64,000 nt of DNA from Chrysoporthe austroafricana (Eukaryota; Ascomycota; Sordariomycetes; Diaporthales; Cryphonectriaceae). The notes beneath the pieces were generated by a model, which saw nothing but the letters and a program-made list of their open reading frames with translations, was not told where the DNA came from and made no database searches. The position numbers and the translations under genes are program-made. The first letter of the stretch is position 1. The number at the start of each line of letters is the position of its first letter. Location: contig JYIP02000003.1 of NCBI GenBank assembly GCA_001051155.2, forward strand, positions 4,526,001 to 4,590,000, in the 5' to 3' direction. This document shows positions 1-9,014 of this stretch, piece by piece.

Positions 1-174
1 GACGACGGAATGCCCTTCGGTCTGGCTATCATGCAGACGGCATGGGCTGAGCCAGAGCTGATCAAGTGGGGAAGTGCTATAGAAGATCTGCAACTCACGA
101 CTGAAGGCTTTCCTTACAAGAGAACATTGCCTAAATGGGGCTCTTATTTGGAAAGAAATATCCCTATAGTCTAG
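1..174 (+). CDS. Amidase family protein, C-terminal fragment (5' truncated by window edge)
   Basis: The first 57 codons of frame 1 are open and end in TAG at 172-174. The peptide begins DDGMPFGLAIMQTAW and continues with EPELIKWGSAIEDL. This matches, from memory, the C-terminal end of fungal amidase-signature hydrolases, where a GxPxGL motif is followed by a helix and a short tail. These enzymes hydrolyse amide bonds. The catalytic Ser-Ser-Lys triad would lie far upstream, outside the window, so activity cannot be judged. No intron is needed in the visible part. The downstream neighbour, a short-chain dehydrogenase, is convergent, with 291 bp between the two stops. An amidase next to a dehydrogenase can occur in catabolic or secondary-metabolism loci, but nothing else here proves such a cluster. 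Confidence 0.7.
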   Translation, partial: DDGMPFGLAIMQTAWAEPELIKWGSAIEDLQLTTEGFPYKRTLPKWGSYLERNIPIV

Positions 175-465
175 TCGTCATGATCCAAAATATTACCAAT
201 TTCGGTACTTATTACTAATATTAGGGTCTGTTTAGCTTATGGCCCTCGCTTCTTCCCACGCCTGCCTTTGTCCTCTTTTTGATCTCATATGCATCTGATA
301 TTGCCTGTCGAGCTGTTCTAGTCGGCGAACATAAAGATCTCAGCCTGCCGGTTCTCCCAAAGATGACATAATTAGCATAGAATGATGATACCCCGTGAAA
401 TTTCGATAATAGTAAATTTCGTCCTAGGCCTAGGCCCCCAGCTCATAATCCCATTGGCTAGACTT

Positions 466-1446
466 TCAAAAATTCTTGGTGACGCCCGGCTCAATGGCCT
501 CAAGCCTTGCGAACACCTCAGCGGCTACGCGATCCTGCAACTCCTTGCCATCCGCAATCAACGGAATCATTTTCGTAGTCTCACAATTATCAATTAGATA
601 TTGGCCGTGAGTCTCGACGCCGGCGGCCGCGGCGTTGACCTCTGTCCTGCTCCCGACCTCAGTAGAACGGGCAACAAACATCTTCATGAAAAAGAAGATG
701 ATAGCCTGCACCCCTGAGGCCTCGCGAGAGAGCTCCGAGTGGCACAAACCCGGGTTCGACGCATTGATGGTGACAGGGAATGGCGGCGTCGGGTGCTTCG
801 CAGCGATGGCGCGCACTAAGAAGATTCCCAACAGTTTCGAGACCGGGTATTGTTCCATTGGGCGCTTCTGCCACTCGGACTTGTCGTTGATGGTGTCCAG
901 TATCTTGCCGTCGGGCGCTGATTTCTGAGGAAAGTCCGTGTGGGTGTGAGCGTCGGAGGACACGACCGTGAACACCGGGCGCGTATTGAAGGTCGCGGCG
1001 GTCGCCTTGAGCTTGGGCATGACGAGGGCCATCAGGAGGAATGTCGAGATGACATTGACGGTGATCTGAAGCTCGTTGCCCTCAGCCGTGTTGTAAGCGA
1101 AGCTGGCCAGGGCGGCATTGGCGACGAAGTTGTCGACGCGGTCCAGATCGGCGTTCACGCGTGCCGAGAACTGCTTCACGCTCTCGTAGCTGGCCATGTC
1201 GAGCTGCCATACCTGAATCACCTCCTTGCCGCACCCGGTGGTGTTCTCGATGTCGCGCTTGGCATCGTGGCCTTTGTCCAGATTGCGCACAGCGATGATC
1301 AGTCGGCTGGCGCCTAGTCGTACGAAATGACGTGCGGATTCTTTCCCTAAACCCGTGTTGGAACCAGTCACGATCACTGTCTTCCCGGCGAAGGAGGCCG
1401 TGGGATAGGCTGGTTTCTTCAAGAGCTGGCTGTAGAGGAAACCCAT
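466..1446 (-). CDS. Short-chain dehydrogenase/reductase (SDR), retinol-dehydrogenase-like
   Basis: This is a single-exon ORF of 326 aa. The NAD(P)-binding Rossmann motif TGSNTGLG is at residues 27-34. An NAA motif (N110) replaces the usual NNAG. The active-site serine region VVSSDAHT is at about 161-168, and the catalytic YPVSK gives Tyr200 and Lys204. A PG motif follows (NPGLCHSEL, about 230-238). These place it among classical-type SDRs of the light-dependent-protochlorophyllide or retinol-dehydrogenase-like group common in fungi, often next to secondary-metabolite genes. Length and motif order are complete, so it is probably functional. The substrate is unknown. The ATG lies in a favourable context (CACAATGGG). 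The leader just upstream is a run of imperfect GCCACAAGCC / ACCACAAACT repeats (plus-strand 1447-1515). It is convergent with the amidase fragment. Confidence 0.85.
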   Translation of the reverse strand: MGFLYSQLLKKPAYPTASFAGKTVIVTGSNTGLGKESARHFVRLGASRLIIAVRNLDKGHDAKRDIENTTGCGKEVIQVWQLDMASYESVKQFSARVNADLDRVDNFVANAALASFAYNTAEGNELQITVNVISTFLLMALVMPKLKATAATFNTRPVFTVVSSDAHTHTDFPQKSAPDGKILDTINDKSEWQKRPMEQYPVSKLLGIFLVRAIAAKHPTPPFPVTINASNPGLCHSELSREASGVQAIIFFFMKMFVARSTEVGSRTEVNAAAAGVETHGQYLIDNCETTKMIPLIADGKELQDRVAAEVFARLEAIEPGVTKNF

Positions 1447-1825
1447 TGTGGCTGATGGCTTGTGGCTTGTGGCTTATTGTGTGTAGTATGTAGTTTGTGG
1501 TTTGTGGCTTGCGGCAATTCGTCAATACCTTAGGTACTGGTCTGCGCTGGAGAATCTAACTGGGTTGATACATCGATGCCTTTGTCATTACATGATTGAA
1601 GTTATATTTATTGTGCGATATGAAGTCCATTGTGTTATGGACTATTTCGGGTGCTTGCGCGCAGGGCGGATTTAACGGACTGATCCAGAATTTAATATGC
1701 GGAAACGACCCGACGGCACCGGAATTAGACTAGGCCACAACGACTTCCAGAATCCGCAACAGCTTCCGCACATGAAATGTAGTGTTCAAGCTTGGATGCC
1801 AAGATAAAGAGTTTGAGGCTCTCTT

Positions 1826-1854
1826 CCGGACTCAAACTTGATCTCTAAGTCCGG
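1826..1854. repeat. 7-bp perfect inverted repeat upstream of the SDR gene
   Basis: CCGGACT at 1826-1832 is matched by AGTCCGG at 1848-1854, with a 15-bp spacer, about 380 bp upstream of the SDR start codon. Fungal Zn2Cys6 regulators typically bind paired CGG triplets in inverted orientation, so this could be an operator. Seven-bp inverted repeats also arise by chance, and no second copy was found. Confidence 0.25.
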
Positions 1855-2389
1855 TCGGTGCTTACCATAGCCACTCGATGACGCCGCACGCCGGTAATAA
1901 GAACTCGACCAGATTCCTTCGTGACTCGTTCCCTGCCAAGGCCGGGTCGAAGTGGCTAGCAAAGGAATGCCATCAACTCAGGCATCAAGAGTCAAATGAG
2001 GATAGTTACGGATACCTAGGTATTCAAAAAGCTAGACTGATATTGTCTAATGTCGTGCTGCACGCACCTCTGTGGAACCCTTCTCGTCCTGCAGCAGGGA
2101 TCTGACCTTTTGAGTACATTATTAATGGCATTTCTCTGGGCACATGTATTCGATCGGCAATGTTTTTCTATTCAGGCACAGAACGACGAGCTGATACCCT
2201 GCTACAAGCAAGACAGGTGTCTTCCTGTCGGATCGACCTGCTTCTCGGGAACCTTAATTTTCAAGCTCAGCTACTTGCTGAGTGCGAGCTCATACTGAAA
2301 AGAAGCCTTGCGGCCAAGTCCCTAGGTTCAAGCTGATGACTAATCATGAACACCCATATTTAAGGAGGTTTTCTAACATAATCGAACGG

Positions 2390-3520
2390 CCAGTGGACCC
2401 AGAGGCACTTGTACAGCACACGGGCAGTTTTACAAGGCAAGGCCATCGATAGCTTCATCAACTTGCCGGACACCGAGAGGTTCTTGTGCCGCTGGTCGCA
2501 GATCGTCATGCACGGAGAGATGAAGAGCAGCTCATCCGCCAATGTCTGTTCCAGGGCACGGCTGGATCTGGGAGTATATGCAAGAGAAGTTCTGGCCCGC
2601 CAGGATACTCGCCGTTTTGTCCTGGGGTTTACCCTCTGCGGTTCTCTGATGCAGGTATGGGATTTTGGTCGGCTGGGGGATATTGTGTCGGAACAGTTCG
2701 ATATCCGCAAGGGCGGCAGTTCGTATCTACCATCTTGGGATTCCTCTAGGTGAATAAAGAAGAGCTCGAGTTCGACCCTAGCCTTACGACCTGGGACGGA
2801 CACCTGATTCAAGATAGAGAAATAACCTGGAAAGGACGATACCATCTTACGATCCAGCGCAGCGGCCAGCCTGAGCGGATTATTATCAAGAGGGTTATAG
2901 AGCGGGCGCCGTATATTGCCAGCCGTGCTACGACTTGCTAGAAGGCCTATAGTGAAGGCGATCCATACAAGCCGCTCGTGGTTAAGGATTCCTGGCAGGA
3001 TGCGGAGCGCGGGGAGGAAGGCGAGCTGCTCCGGGCGGCAATTGACGCAAACGTGGTCAACGTAGCTCGCTGCTACCTACCACGAGACTGTCCGCATGCA
3101 AGGCGACGTCGATGACGTCCAGAACCACGTACGAGGCCGACTGAGCACCGCGGAGGCGAGCAGCCACGGCACAAAGCGATCGGCCGGCGAGGCCCGCCTA
3201 CCCCTAGTGGGCTGCATCGACGGCCACGCGTTGCTGCGCGCGGCCGGCATCCTCTGTAGGGAAATCTCGACGTTCAACCTTATGGTTAACGAGGACGAGT
3301 ACAGCTGTTCCCAGCGCATATTCCTGGTCGACCTGGATTTCGCCGTCCGGGAGCTGCGAGAAGGGGGGGGGGGTGGGCGAGGATAGGGCCGGTACTAGGG
3401 CCTTTATAGCCATCAGGGCGCTCCCGGGCGAACGGAGCTCTTTTATGCACGACCTCGAATCGTTCTTCTAGGTGCTATTCTAGATATGCATTCATTACGA
3501 CAGACCGGGCAAATATATCA
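2390..3520 (+). pseudogene. FunK1-type fungal protein kinase, decayed
   Basis: Conceptual translation in all three plus frames gives successive blocks of a FunK1 (Pkinase_fungal) kinase separated by stops and frameshifts. One block covers the N-lobe (FDPSLTTWDGHLIQDREITW, then RIIIKRVIERAPYIASRATTC, stop at 2939). Next comes the characteristic VVKDSWQDAERGEEGELL block (2980-3030) with NVARCYLPRD. The catalytic-loop region follows (GCIDGHALLRAAGI, then CREISTFNLMVNED, about 3210-3300). LVDLDFAVRE (about 3326-3355) sits at the DFG position, and the C-lobe is TRAFIAIRALPGERSSFMHD then LESFF-stop (about 3395-3470). The catalytic HRD motif reads CRE, and at least three in-frame stops plus several frame changes are present, so this copy cannot encode an active kinase. 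FunK1 kinases are an expanded family in filamentous fungi and often lie in repeat-rich regions. Block boundaries are approximate. Confidence 0.75.
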
Positions 3521-3539
3521 GACCGATTAATCTTGACTG

Positions 3540-6530
3540 CTAGCACGATAATAATAATAATATGCTAGCTGAACGCAAAATAGGCTGTATTAGTAACGAA
3601 GAGCATTTCTTTGGAAGTACGGGGACGAACTTTACCCCGTAATATTAATTATCGGTCCGATAGGTTAACAGATTGAGGGGAATAGCGTTCCCGGACGGGA
3701 AGAAATGGGAAATGCTAGAACCAGAGCTATATTCCTCAATAAAGGCCGTCTTCCGGGAAGCTCAGGAAGACCTAGAAGTGTCGGCGGAAGGCTAGATATA
3801 TATATAAAGGCCCGGCCGGCCCTGGGCTGCCGAGGAAGCCGCAGACATTATGGCCGAGCATCAAGCAGGATACCGATCCTACGGCCTACCGGCATGCCTG
3901 CCTGTCCCCTGGACGAGCTACCGGCCTGGGATAGCTAGATAGCTATATTACGGGTGCGCAGGAGGCTGTTTGGGCGGCGCTAGCGCTAGCGATTTGATAG
4001 CGATATTTGCTGCTAGGCTTGATATATAGCAATCCTACTAGGGTGAAGTCCGGTATAGCTTCTTTAGCTCCCCCCTTTTTCCGGTAACGCGACCGAGAGC
4101 AAGCGGGCTTTTCGACCAAGCCATACCTGCCCTGAACGTAAGCTTTCTTCCAGTTCCGGATCTCTCGATAGGGTTGAGATCTGGAGAGCATAGAGGCTGC
4201 TGGGTCGGAAATAGTATTAGCACCTCGTGCCGGCTACCAGACCTAGGACTGTCCGACTCGGACAACCTAAGCGCGCGCGCGCGCGTGTATATATGTGTAC
4301 AGACAGGCGGAAAAACTAGGCTGGGCAAGGCGAACTTTATGCGCTATCGTTTGGCCCAACGCCGTCGAGAAGGGGAAGGCAGCTGGAGATCAGAATAGGT
4401 GCGTCGTAGCCGGATCGGTTCGATATCAATCTACTTGTAAGCCTAGCTCCCTCGGGGGGGGGGGTCCTTCTAAATACCATGCCCCTATATATATATAGCC
4501 TATTACAATACCGTTTAAGCATTTTGACCCCCCCTTTCGATCCTATAAGTACGGAGGCTACGGATTGCCCCTTCTTACCGAGCCCGATATCGAGGCGTAC
4601 CGTCTTGTAGAAAACAGAGCTCTATGCCTATCGCCTTTTCGACTTGTCATAAAGAATAGGGTAGTATCTTCTGGCATTGAGAGGAATTCGTATTCGAGCT
4701 CTTTGTTACACGGACACCTAAGGGTGCCCTAAGGAGGAAAGGATATTAAGGCATTGCGAGTTACGCGCCGTTGGGCATGAAGACCCGCCCAACGGCAGGA
4801 AGAGAGATACCCAACTGCATAAAGAAGGAGGCTGTGCAAAGGGATGCCTGAGGCAGACGTCGGAACCCCAAGGTCTATAAGTACGGCGGGAACGAGCCCA
4901 CCGGACCAAGGACGGACCTGGTTCCTTAAGCACTCTTTAGACCACCTTAACAGTTATCGTTAAATGAAGACCCCTTCCAAGCCCAAATCCTGCCCTTGTA
5001 ACATTCTTGCTGAATAACTTGTTTATTGCTGGCTGTTCTTTATAGTCGAGCTATTTCATATTGCTATTGCAGCGGGGGTATAAGAAAGCTTTTCAGCAGT
5101 AAGAAAAGCTAGCTAAATATATAGATCGTATTCCCTTAGCAAGGATAATTATGAAATAATACGAAGCTATAACAGAACGATATCGGGCATTATCAGTTTA
5201 TATGAATATATTCGCGAAATATAGCTTCCGGTCTAGTCTGGCATTAGCTATATATATATTAAAGCTGCTAATCCCTTGCCCTTATGCTAAGCCTTATGCT
5301 ATATAGCAGGAAACAAGATAGTACGGTTACGTACGAAAGTACCGGCAGCAGCCAATAACGCTCCAAGCCGGTACCCCCTGCTAGCTTTATCCTCTTCTTT
5401 ATTATCGTCGCTATAGCCCCGATCCGCTTGCCCGCGATCAAAATCGTAGCCTAACAGACCCGGAAGCAGGGAATCGGCTCTGCGAATCTTAGCCTTCCGG
5501 ACAGCCGTATGGGCATGCTAGTAAGGGTAATAGCGACGATAGATCGCCGAAAAATACTATATTGCAGCGATCTCCCGGCGATATACGGGCTACGCCGTAC
5601 GGGTATGCTCGGGATTATATTACCGACAATAAAGGGATAAGGGAAGGCGAACGGGCAGATAGTCGGTAGAATACGGAATCATACGTTATAGAGGATCGTA
5701 GAAAGTATAGCATATTGATGATAAGAATGCTCGATATAACAATATCTCCTGTCGTCTCCGTTTCGCGGAAAGAAAAAAAGGTCAATCTCTGGTTCTCACC
5801 TGCTTCCCACGAATCAAGTCATCCCGAGGTCCAAAATGCGCAAAGGATATATACCTGCACGCTTTCAACCGACTGCCTCAGGGCTAGAGGCGCATTGCGA
5901 CGAAAGCGTCTACGGGTACTATTTATCCATAGCGCTTGCGAGCGTTCCTATCTCCCTTGAATATGCTTCGCCGAATTCCTTAATCCAAATATCCGTTATA
6001 CTGCCCGCAGCCTGCTTTTCGTACTTGCTATAGGATTAGACGCTAGCATTTTCTGTAAAGAGATTCTAGACTAATTGCGTTCGAAATCGATCAGCATTAC
6101 ATCTTCCAGCCGGACAGACCTTGAGGCCGAGAGGGCTCTCCAGCGAGATCTGCGATCGGTAACGGCCGGACGTATCCACGTACAAAGCGTAAGGGCTGTC
6201 AGCCTACTCAGTAGCGCGTTTCGAACGGAGGTAGGGTGGTAGGGGTATAAATCCCTTAATAACCGTGCCATGTACGCGCTAGGCAAGGAAAGCATCCTTA
6301 TATAAACCGCGCCTGTCATGACTTAGAATACGCCAGGTGCCTGGCCCGGACCTACTATCCTTACCGGCGTACGTAGCAAGGGCCGGAGTTATAGGGATCC
6401 AACTATTAGCATTATGTCGGTAAGGTTTAGGACTAGAGAGCTGGATAGATTGGAACATCCCGCATTGGATGGACAGAGACCGTGTACAGAGCAAAAGTTC
6501 AGTTGCAGGAAAAATAATTATCTTTTTTTT
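3540..6530. repeat. TA-rich degenerate block, RIP-like, no intact gene
   Basis: The roughly 3 kb after the kinase pseudogene is dominated by TA, ATA, CTAT and TATAG strings (for example 3541-3660, 5090-5340, 8390-8760 outside it). It is full of stops in every frame and holds only short ORFs with no recognisable domain. Within it lies the transposase relic listed separately. In Pezizomycotina this composition is typical of repeats inactivated by RIP, which converts CpA to TpA. I judged composition by eye; no index was computed. Confidence 0.5.
3943..4330 (-). mobile_element. Tc1/mariner-type DDE transposase relic (C-terminal end)
   Basis: Minus-strand translation around 4200-4160 gives CSPDLNPIE, the signature preceding the third catalytic acidic residue of Tc1/mariner transposases (pfam DDE_3-like). 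The reading frame then shifts by one. The adjacent frame continues EIRNWKKAYVQGRYG, resembling the W(N)W-K-x-Y helix that follows in fungal elements. It goes on to EAIPDFTLVGLL and KYRYQIASASAAQTA, which resemble the family's C-terminal tail. A frameshift and the surrounding TA-rich decay show that it is dead. Terminal inverted repeats and the upstream two-thirds of the transposase could not be traced by eye. Confidence 0.55.
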
Positions 6531-6534
6531 TCTT

Positions 6535-6730
6535 CATTTTCCTTTTAGTACTACAACACGCTGGATACCTAGCAAAAGACCATACATAGAGAAGGCTACT
6601 GAAAACAGAAGGCAGAAAGGAGAAACAAGTACTTTTCTTTTTTTCCTTTAGGTATTACAACGTGCCGGATACCTGGCAAGAGACTGTTCGGAAAGCAGAG
6701 GCAACTGAAAAACAGAAAGCAGAAGACAGA
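6535..6730. repeat. Imperfect direct repeat, about 85 bp, two copies
   Basis: The segment from about 6537 (TTCCTTTTAGTACTACAACA, then CGCTGGATACCTAGCAAAAG and onward to GGCAGAAAGGAGA) is repeated from about 6646 (TTTCCTTTAGGTATTACAAC, then GTGCCGGATACCTGGCAAGA and onward to AAAGCAGAAGACAGA). Many differences are C/T or G/A transitions, as expected for RIP-mutated copies. Both copies start with a pyrimidine tract plus TTTAG that resembles a 3' splice site. The repeats could therefore derive from duplicated exon boundaries of a decayed gene, but no protein was recognised. Confidence 0.5.
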
Positions 6731-7057
6731 GAGGAAGAGGAAGGAAGAGCAGGCTCGGTAGTCGTTCCGCCTCCGCTATATAGCCGCTGTCCCAGCGTCC
6801 GGGAGCCCCCTTGCAAAAGGCCCCTGCTTAGCATACCACGCAGTCGGGCGACTATCTGGGCGAGCCACACCCAATCTAGTATATGCCCGCCAGCACTTGC
6901 GACGTGCAGATGACATAGTCCCGGCGCGCAGCCGCCTCCCCGTCCCCGCCCTCACTTGAGGGGAGGGGGGGCGGAAACGAAAAAAGGTGAAAAAGGTGAA
7001 AAAAAGCGAAATCGCTAATGCACTCGCATCAACTTTTGACTCTGGTAGTTCTCCAGA

Positions 7058-8314
7058 TCACTCGCACTGGGCTGGCGGCGGCTGGGTTCTGGGCGCCGCA
7101 GGAGCCGGTAGCGCCTCTACGCCCCAGCTCTTGCGCAAAACCTCCTCAGCCTGATTATACCAGGCCGGTAGGAGGATCACGCCCGAGTCTTTGTAGCTCC
7201 GGGCCGTAGCGGCGAACCGCTTCACCACCGTATCCATATCGAGCACGGTATCCCATTCCGTAATGTCCTCGAACAGCTGCGCCAAATCAAAGCCAGGGCC
7301 TCCGAAAGGCCCCTTGTCCTTCCAATAGCGGTCTATAGCCACGGACTGCACATTCTCAAGAAAGTTATCGGGGTTGCAGGCGCCATCGACAGCGTCGACT
7401 GGATACCGGTCGCGGGCGATCCAGAGGGGTTTCTTGGGCGAGCTGATATCCATAACTGCAAAGTAGTCTGTCCGTAACCAGTCCTCTTTCTGAGTATGCT
7501 GGGAAACGACCGGGCCGATATGAGCAACGAAACGGGGCATTAGCCTCGGGTTTTTCCCTGCATTCGATCCTCCAGGCGCGGCCGAGATCGGAAAGATTAT
7601 CTCCTCGATCCAGTCACTCTCGATATCGCCTTTTTTTTCCATCTTATCATAGACTTCCAGTCTATTCGGAAACATCGAGAAACCTTCCTCATAGTCCAGA
7701 ATCCCATCCCAGTTCTCAGCCCACCTTCCCGTAACGTCGATTCCATACCGGACCGGATTATCAGATTTCACGCTCTCGGTTAAGGGTAGAGGAACTACCA
7801 TATGGAATAGTTGCTCCCACCAAGCTCGGTAAGGCGGTTCAACTACTTGAGCGACTCCGCGTTCATTCAGCTCATTAGTATCCGTAAACATCTTCAGTCT
7901 GAATACGTTTTGAACATAAGCTCTAGGCGACAGGCCGGTAGGGATTTTTGGGAGACCTCTGAGAGCTTCGAGGCCGATGGCCTCCTCATCCTCGGCCGGC
8001 ATTGGGTGAGGATATACGTAGGGTCTGAATTTAAAACTTCTGTAGATCGGGGGTGGCTCTATGCTGTAATCGAAGTAACACGGAATCTTGCTAGGGTCTG
8101 TGGGCACACAAGACGGAATTTTGGTGGAGTCTCTGGCCTGCATGCTGATATTGGCGTCTGCCGACGTAGAGCTGGTGCCGGGATCTTCTCCAGCCTGGAG
8201 AGGGTTGGTTTCGGAAGTGCTATCACCCCGAGCAGGCGATACCGCCGCAGCTTGCTCTTGGTCCTGAACTCCGTCACTTGGGCATTCGGGGCCGGGAGGC
8301 TTCGTCGTAGCCAT
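7058..8314 (-). CDS. Unrecognised 418-aa protein, single exon, accessory region
   Basis: An uninterrupted ORF of 418 codons is preserved between two TA-rich decayed stretches, which argues that it is a real gene under selection or a recent arrival. I do not recognise the family. The first 70 residues are Ser/Thr/Pro/Asp-rich and look disordered. From about residue 75 (PCYFDYSIEPPPIYRSFKFR) the protein becomes aromatic-rich and globular, with many Trp, Tyr and Pro. The last 15 residues are Pro/Ala/Gln-rich. No signal peptide or transmembrane segment is evident, so it is probably cytosolic or nuclear. The ATG at 8314 is the first in frame. The next gene to the right is divergent and also unrecognised, across a 700-bp TA-rich spacer. 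GC content is lower than in the core genes to the right. Confidence 0.6.
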   Translation of the reverse strand: MATTKPPGPECPSDGVQDQEQAAAVSPARGDSTSETNPLQAGEDPGTSSTSADANISMQARDSTKIPSCVPTDPSKIPCYFDYSIEPPPIYRSFKFRPYVYPHPMPAEDEEAIGLEALRGLPKIPTGLSPRAYVQNVFRLKMFTDTNELNERGVAQVVEPPYRAWWEQLFHMVVPLPLTESVKSDNPVRYGIDVTGRWAENWDGILDYEEGFSMFPNRLEVYDKMEKKGDIESDWIEEIIFPISAAPGGSNAGKNPRLMPRFVAHIGPVVSQHTQKEDWLRTDYFAVMDISSPKKPLWIARDRYPVDAVDGACNPDNFLENVQSVAIDRYWKDKGPFGGPGFDLAQLFEDITEWDTVLDMDTVVKRFAATARSYKDSGVILLPAWYNQAEEVLRKSWGVEALPAPAAPRTQPPPAQCE

Positions 8315-9014
8315 ATTTATTAACGGCCGAAGTTGAATGTAAAGGGGCTGATAACTGCAATAATAGGTAGGAAGAGGCTTAATCGCGGTAATACCTAGAT
8401 TAGATAACCCTAGATCTAGATAGTAAGTTTAGTTCAAAAATTATAGTTATATCGTATGCTTATAGAAATATTTCTCTCGATTGCCGATACTGGGCTATTT
8501 CTATAATATCTTATAATGAAACGGTAGCAGCTTTTCTAATTTATACGCCGATAGGTCTTGATCTACAATCTATATAGATATATTACAGCTAGTACTATCT
8601 CCGGATATTCGTCCAGTTCCTTTATTGCTTGCTCAATCGCCTTAACCATTCCGGCTATTTTATAACTATTACGCTTAGTCTGCCTTTTCGAATACTATTC
8701 ATTCAATTACAATTACCCAAAAACTTAGCTATTTGGGATATTAAAACAGAATTCTATACAAGCCTTATCAAAAGGTAGCTCTATACCGTAGCTTATTCTG
8801 AAAAGCCGAAAAAAAATGATATAAAGCAGCAGCTGGCATTAGCATTCAGCTTCGCCCTGGATCTATTTGGTTCTATTCTTTATTCCCTTTTTGCTCTTCT
8901 GACCTAGGACTCCTGTCTCAGGATTCCTGCAGCCTTATGCCCTGTATTCTTTTGATAAGTGATACAGTTCAGTATTAGTATGAACAAAGAGCTGTCAATA
9001 TTATATGTAATAAT
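8315..9014. other. TA-rich spacer between two divergent unknown genes
   Basis: This 700-bp stretch is strongly TA-rich (strings such as CTATATAGATATATTACAG around 8570) with no ORF of note. It must contain the promoters of both flanking genes if these are expressed. No clear TATA box can be singled out because TATA-like strings are everywhere. The composition is the same as in the RIP-like block on the left. Confidence 0.5.
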
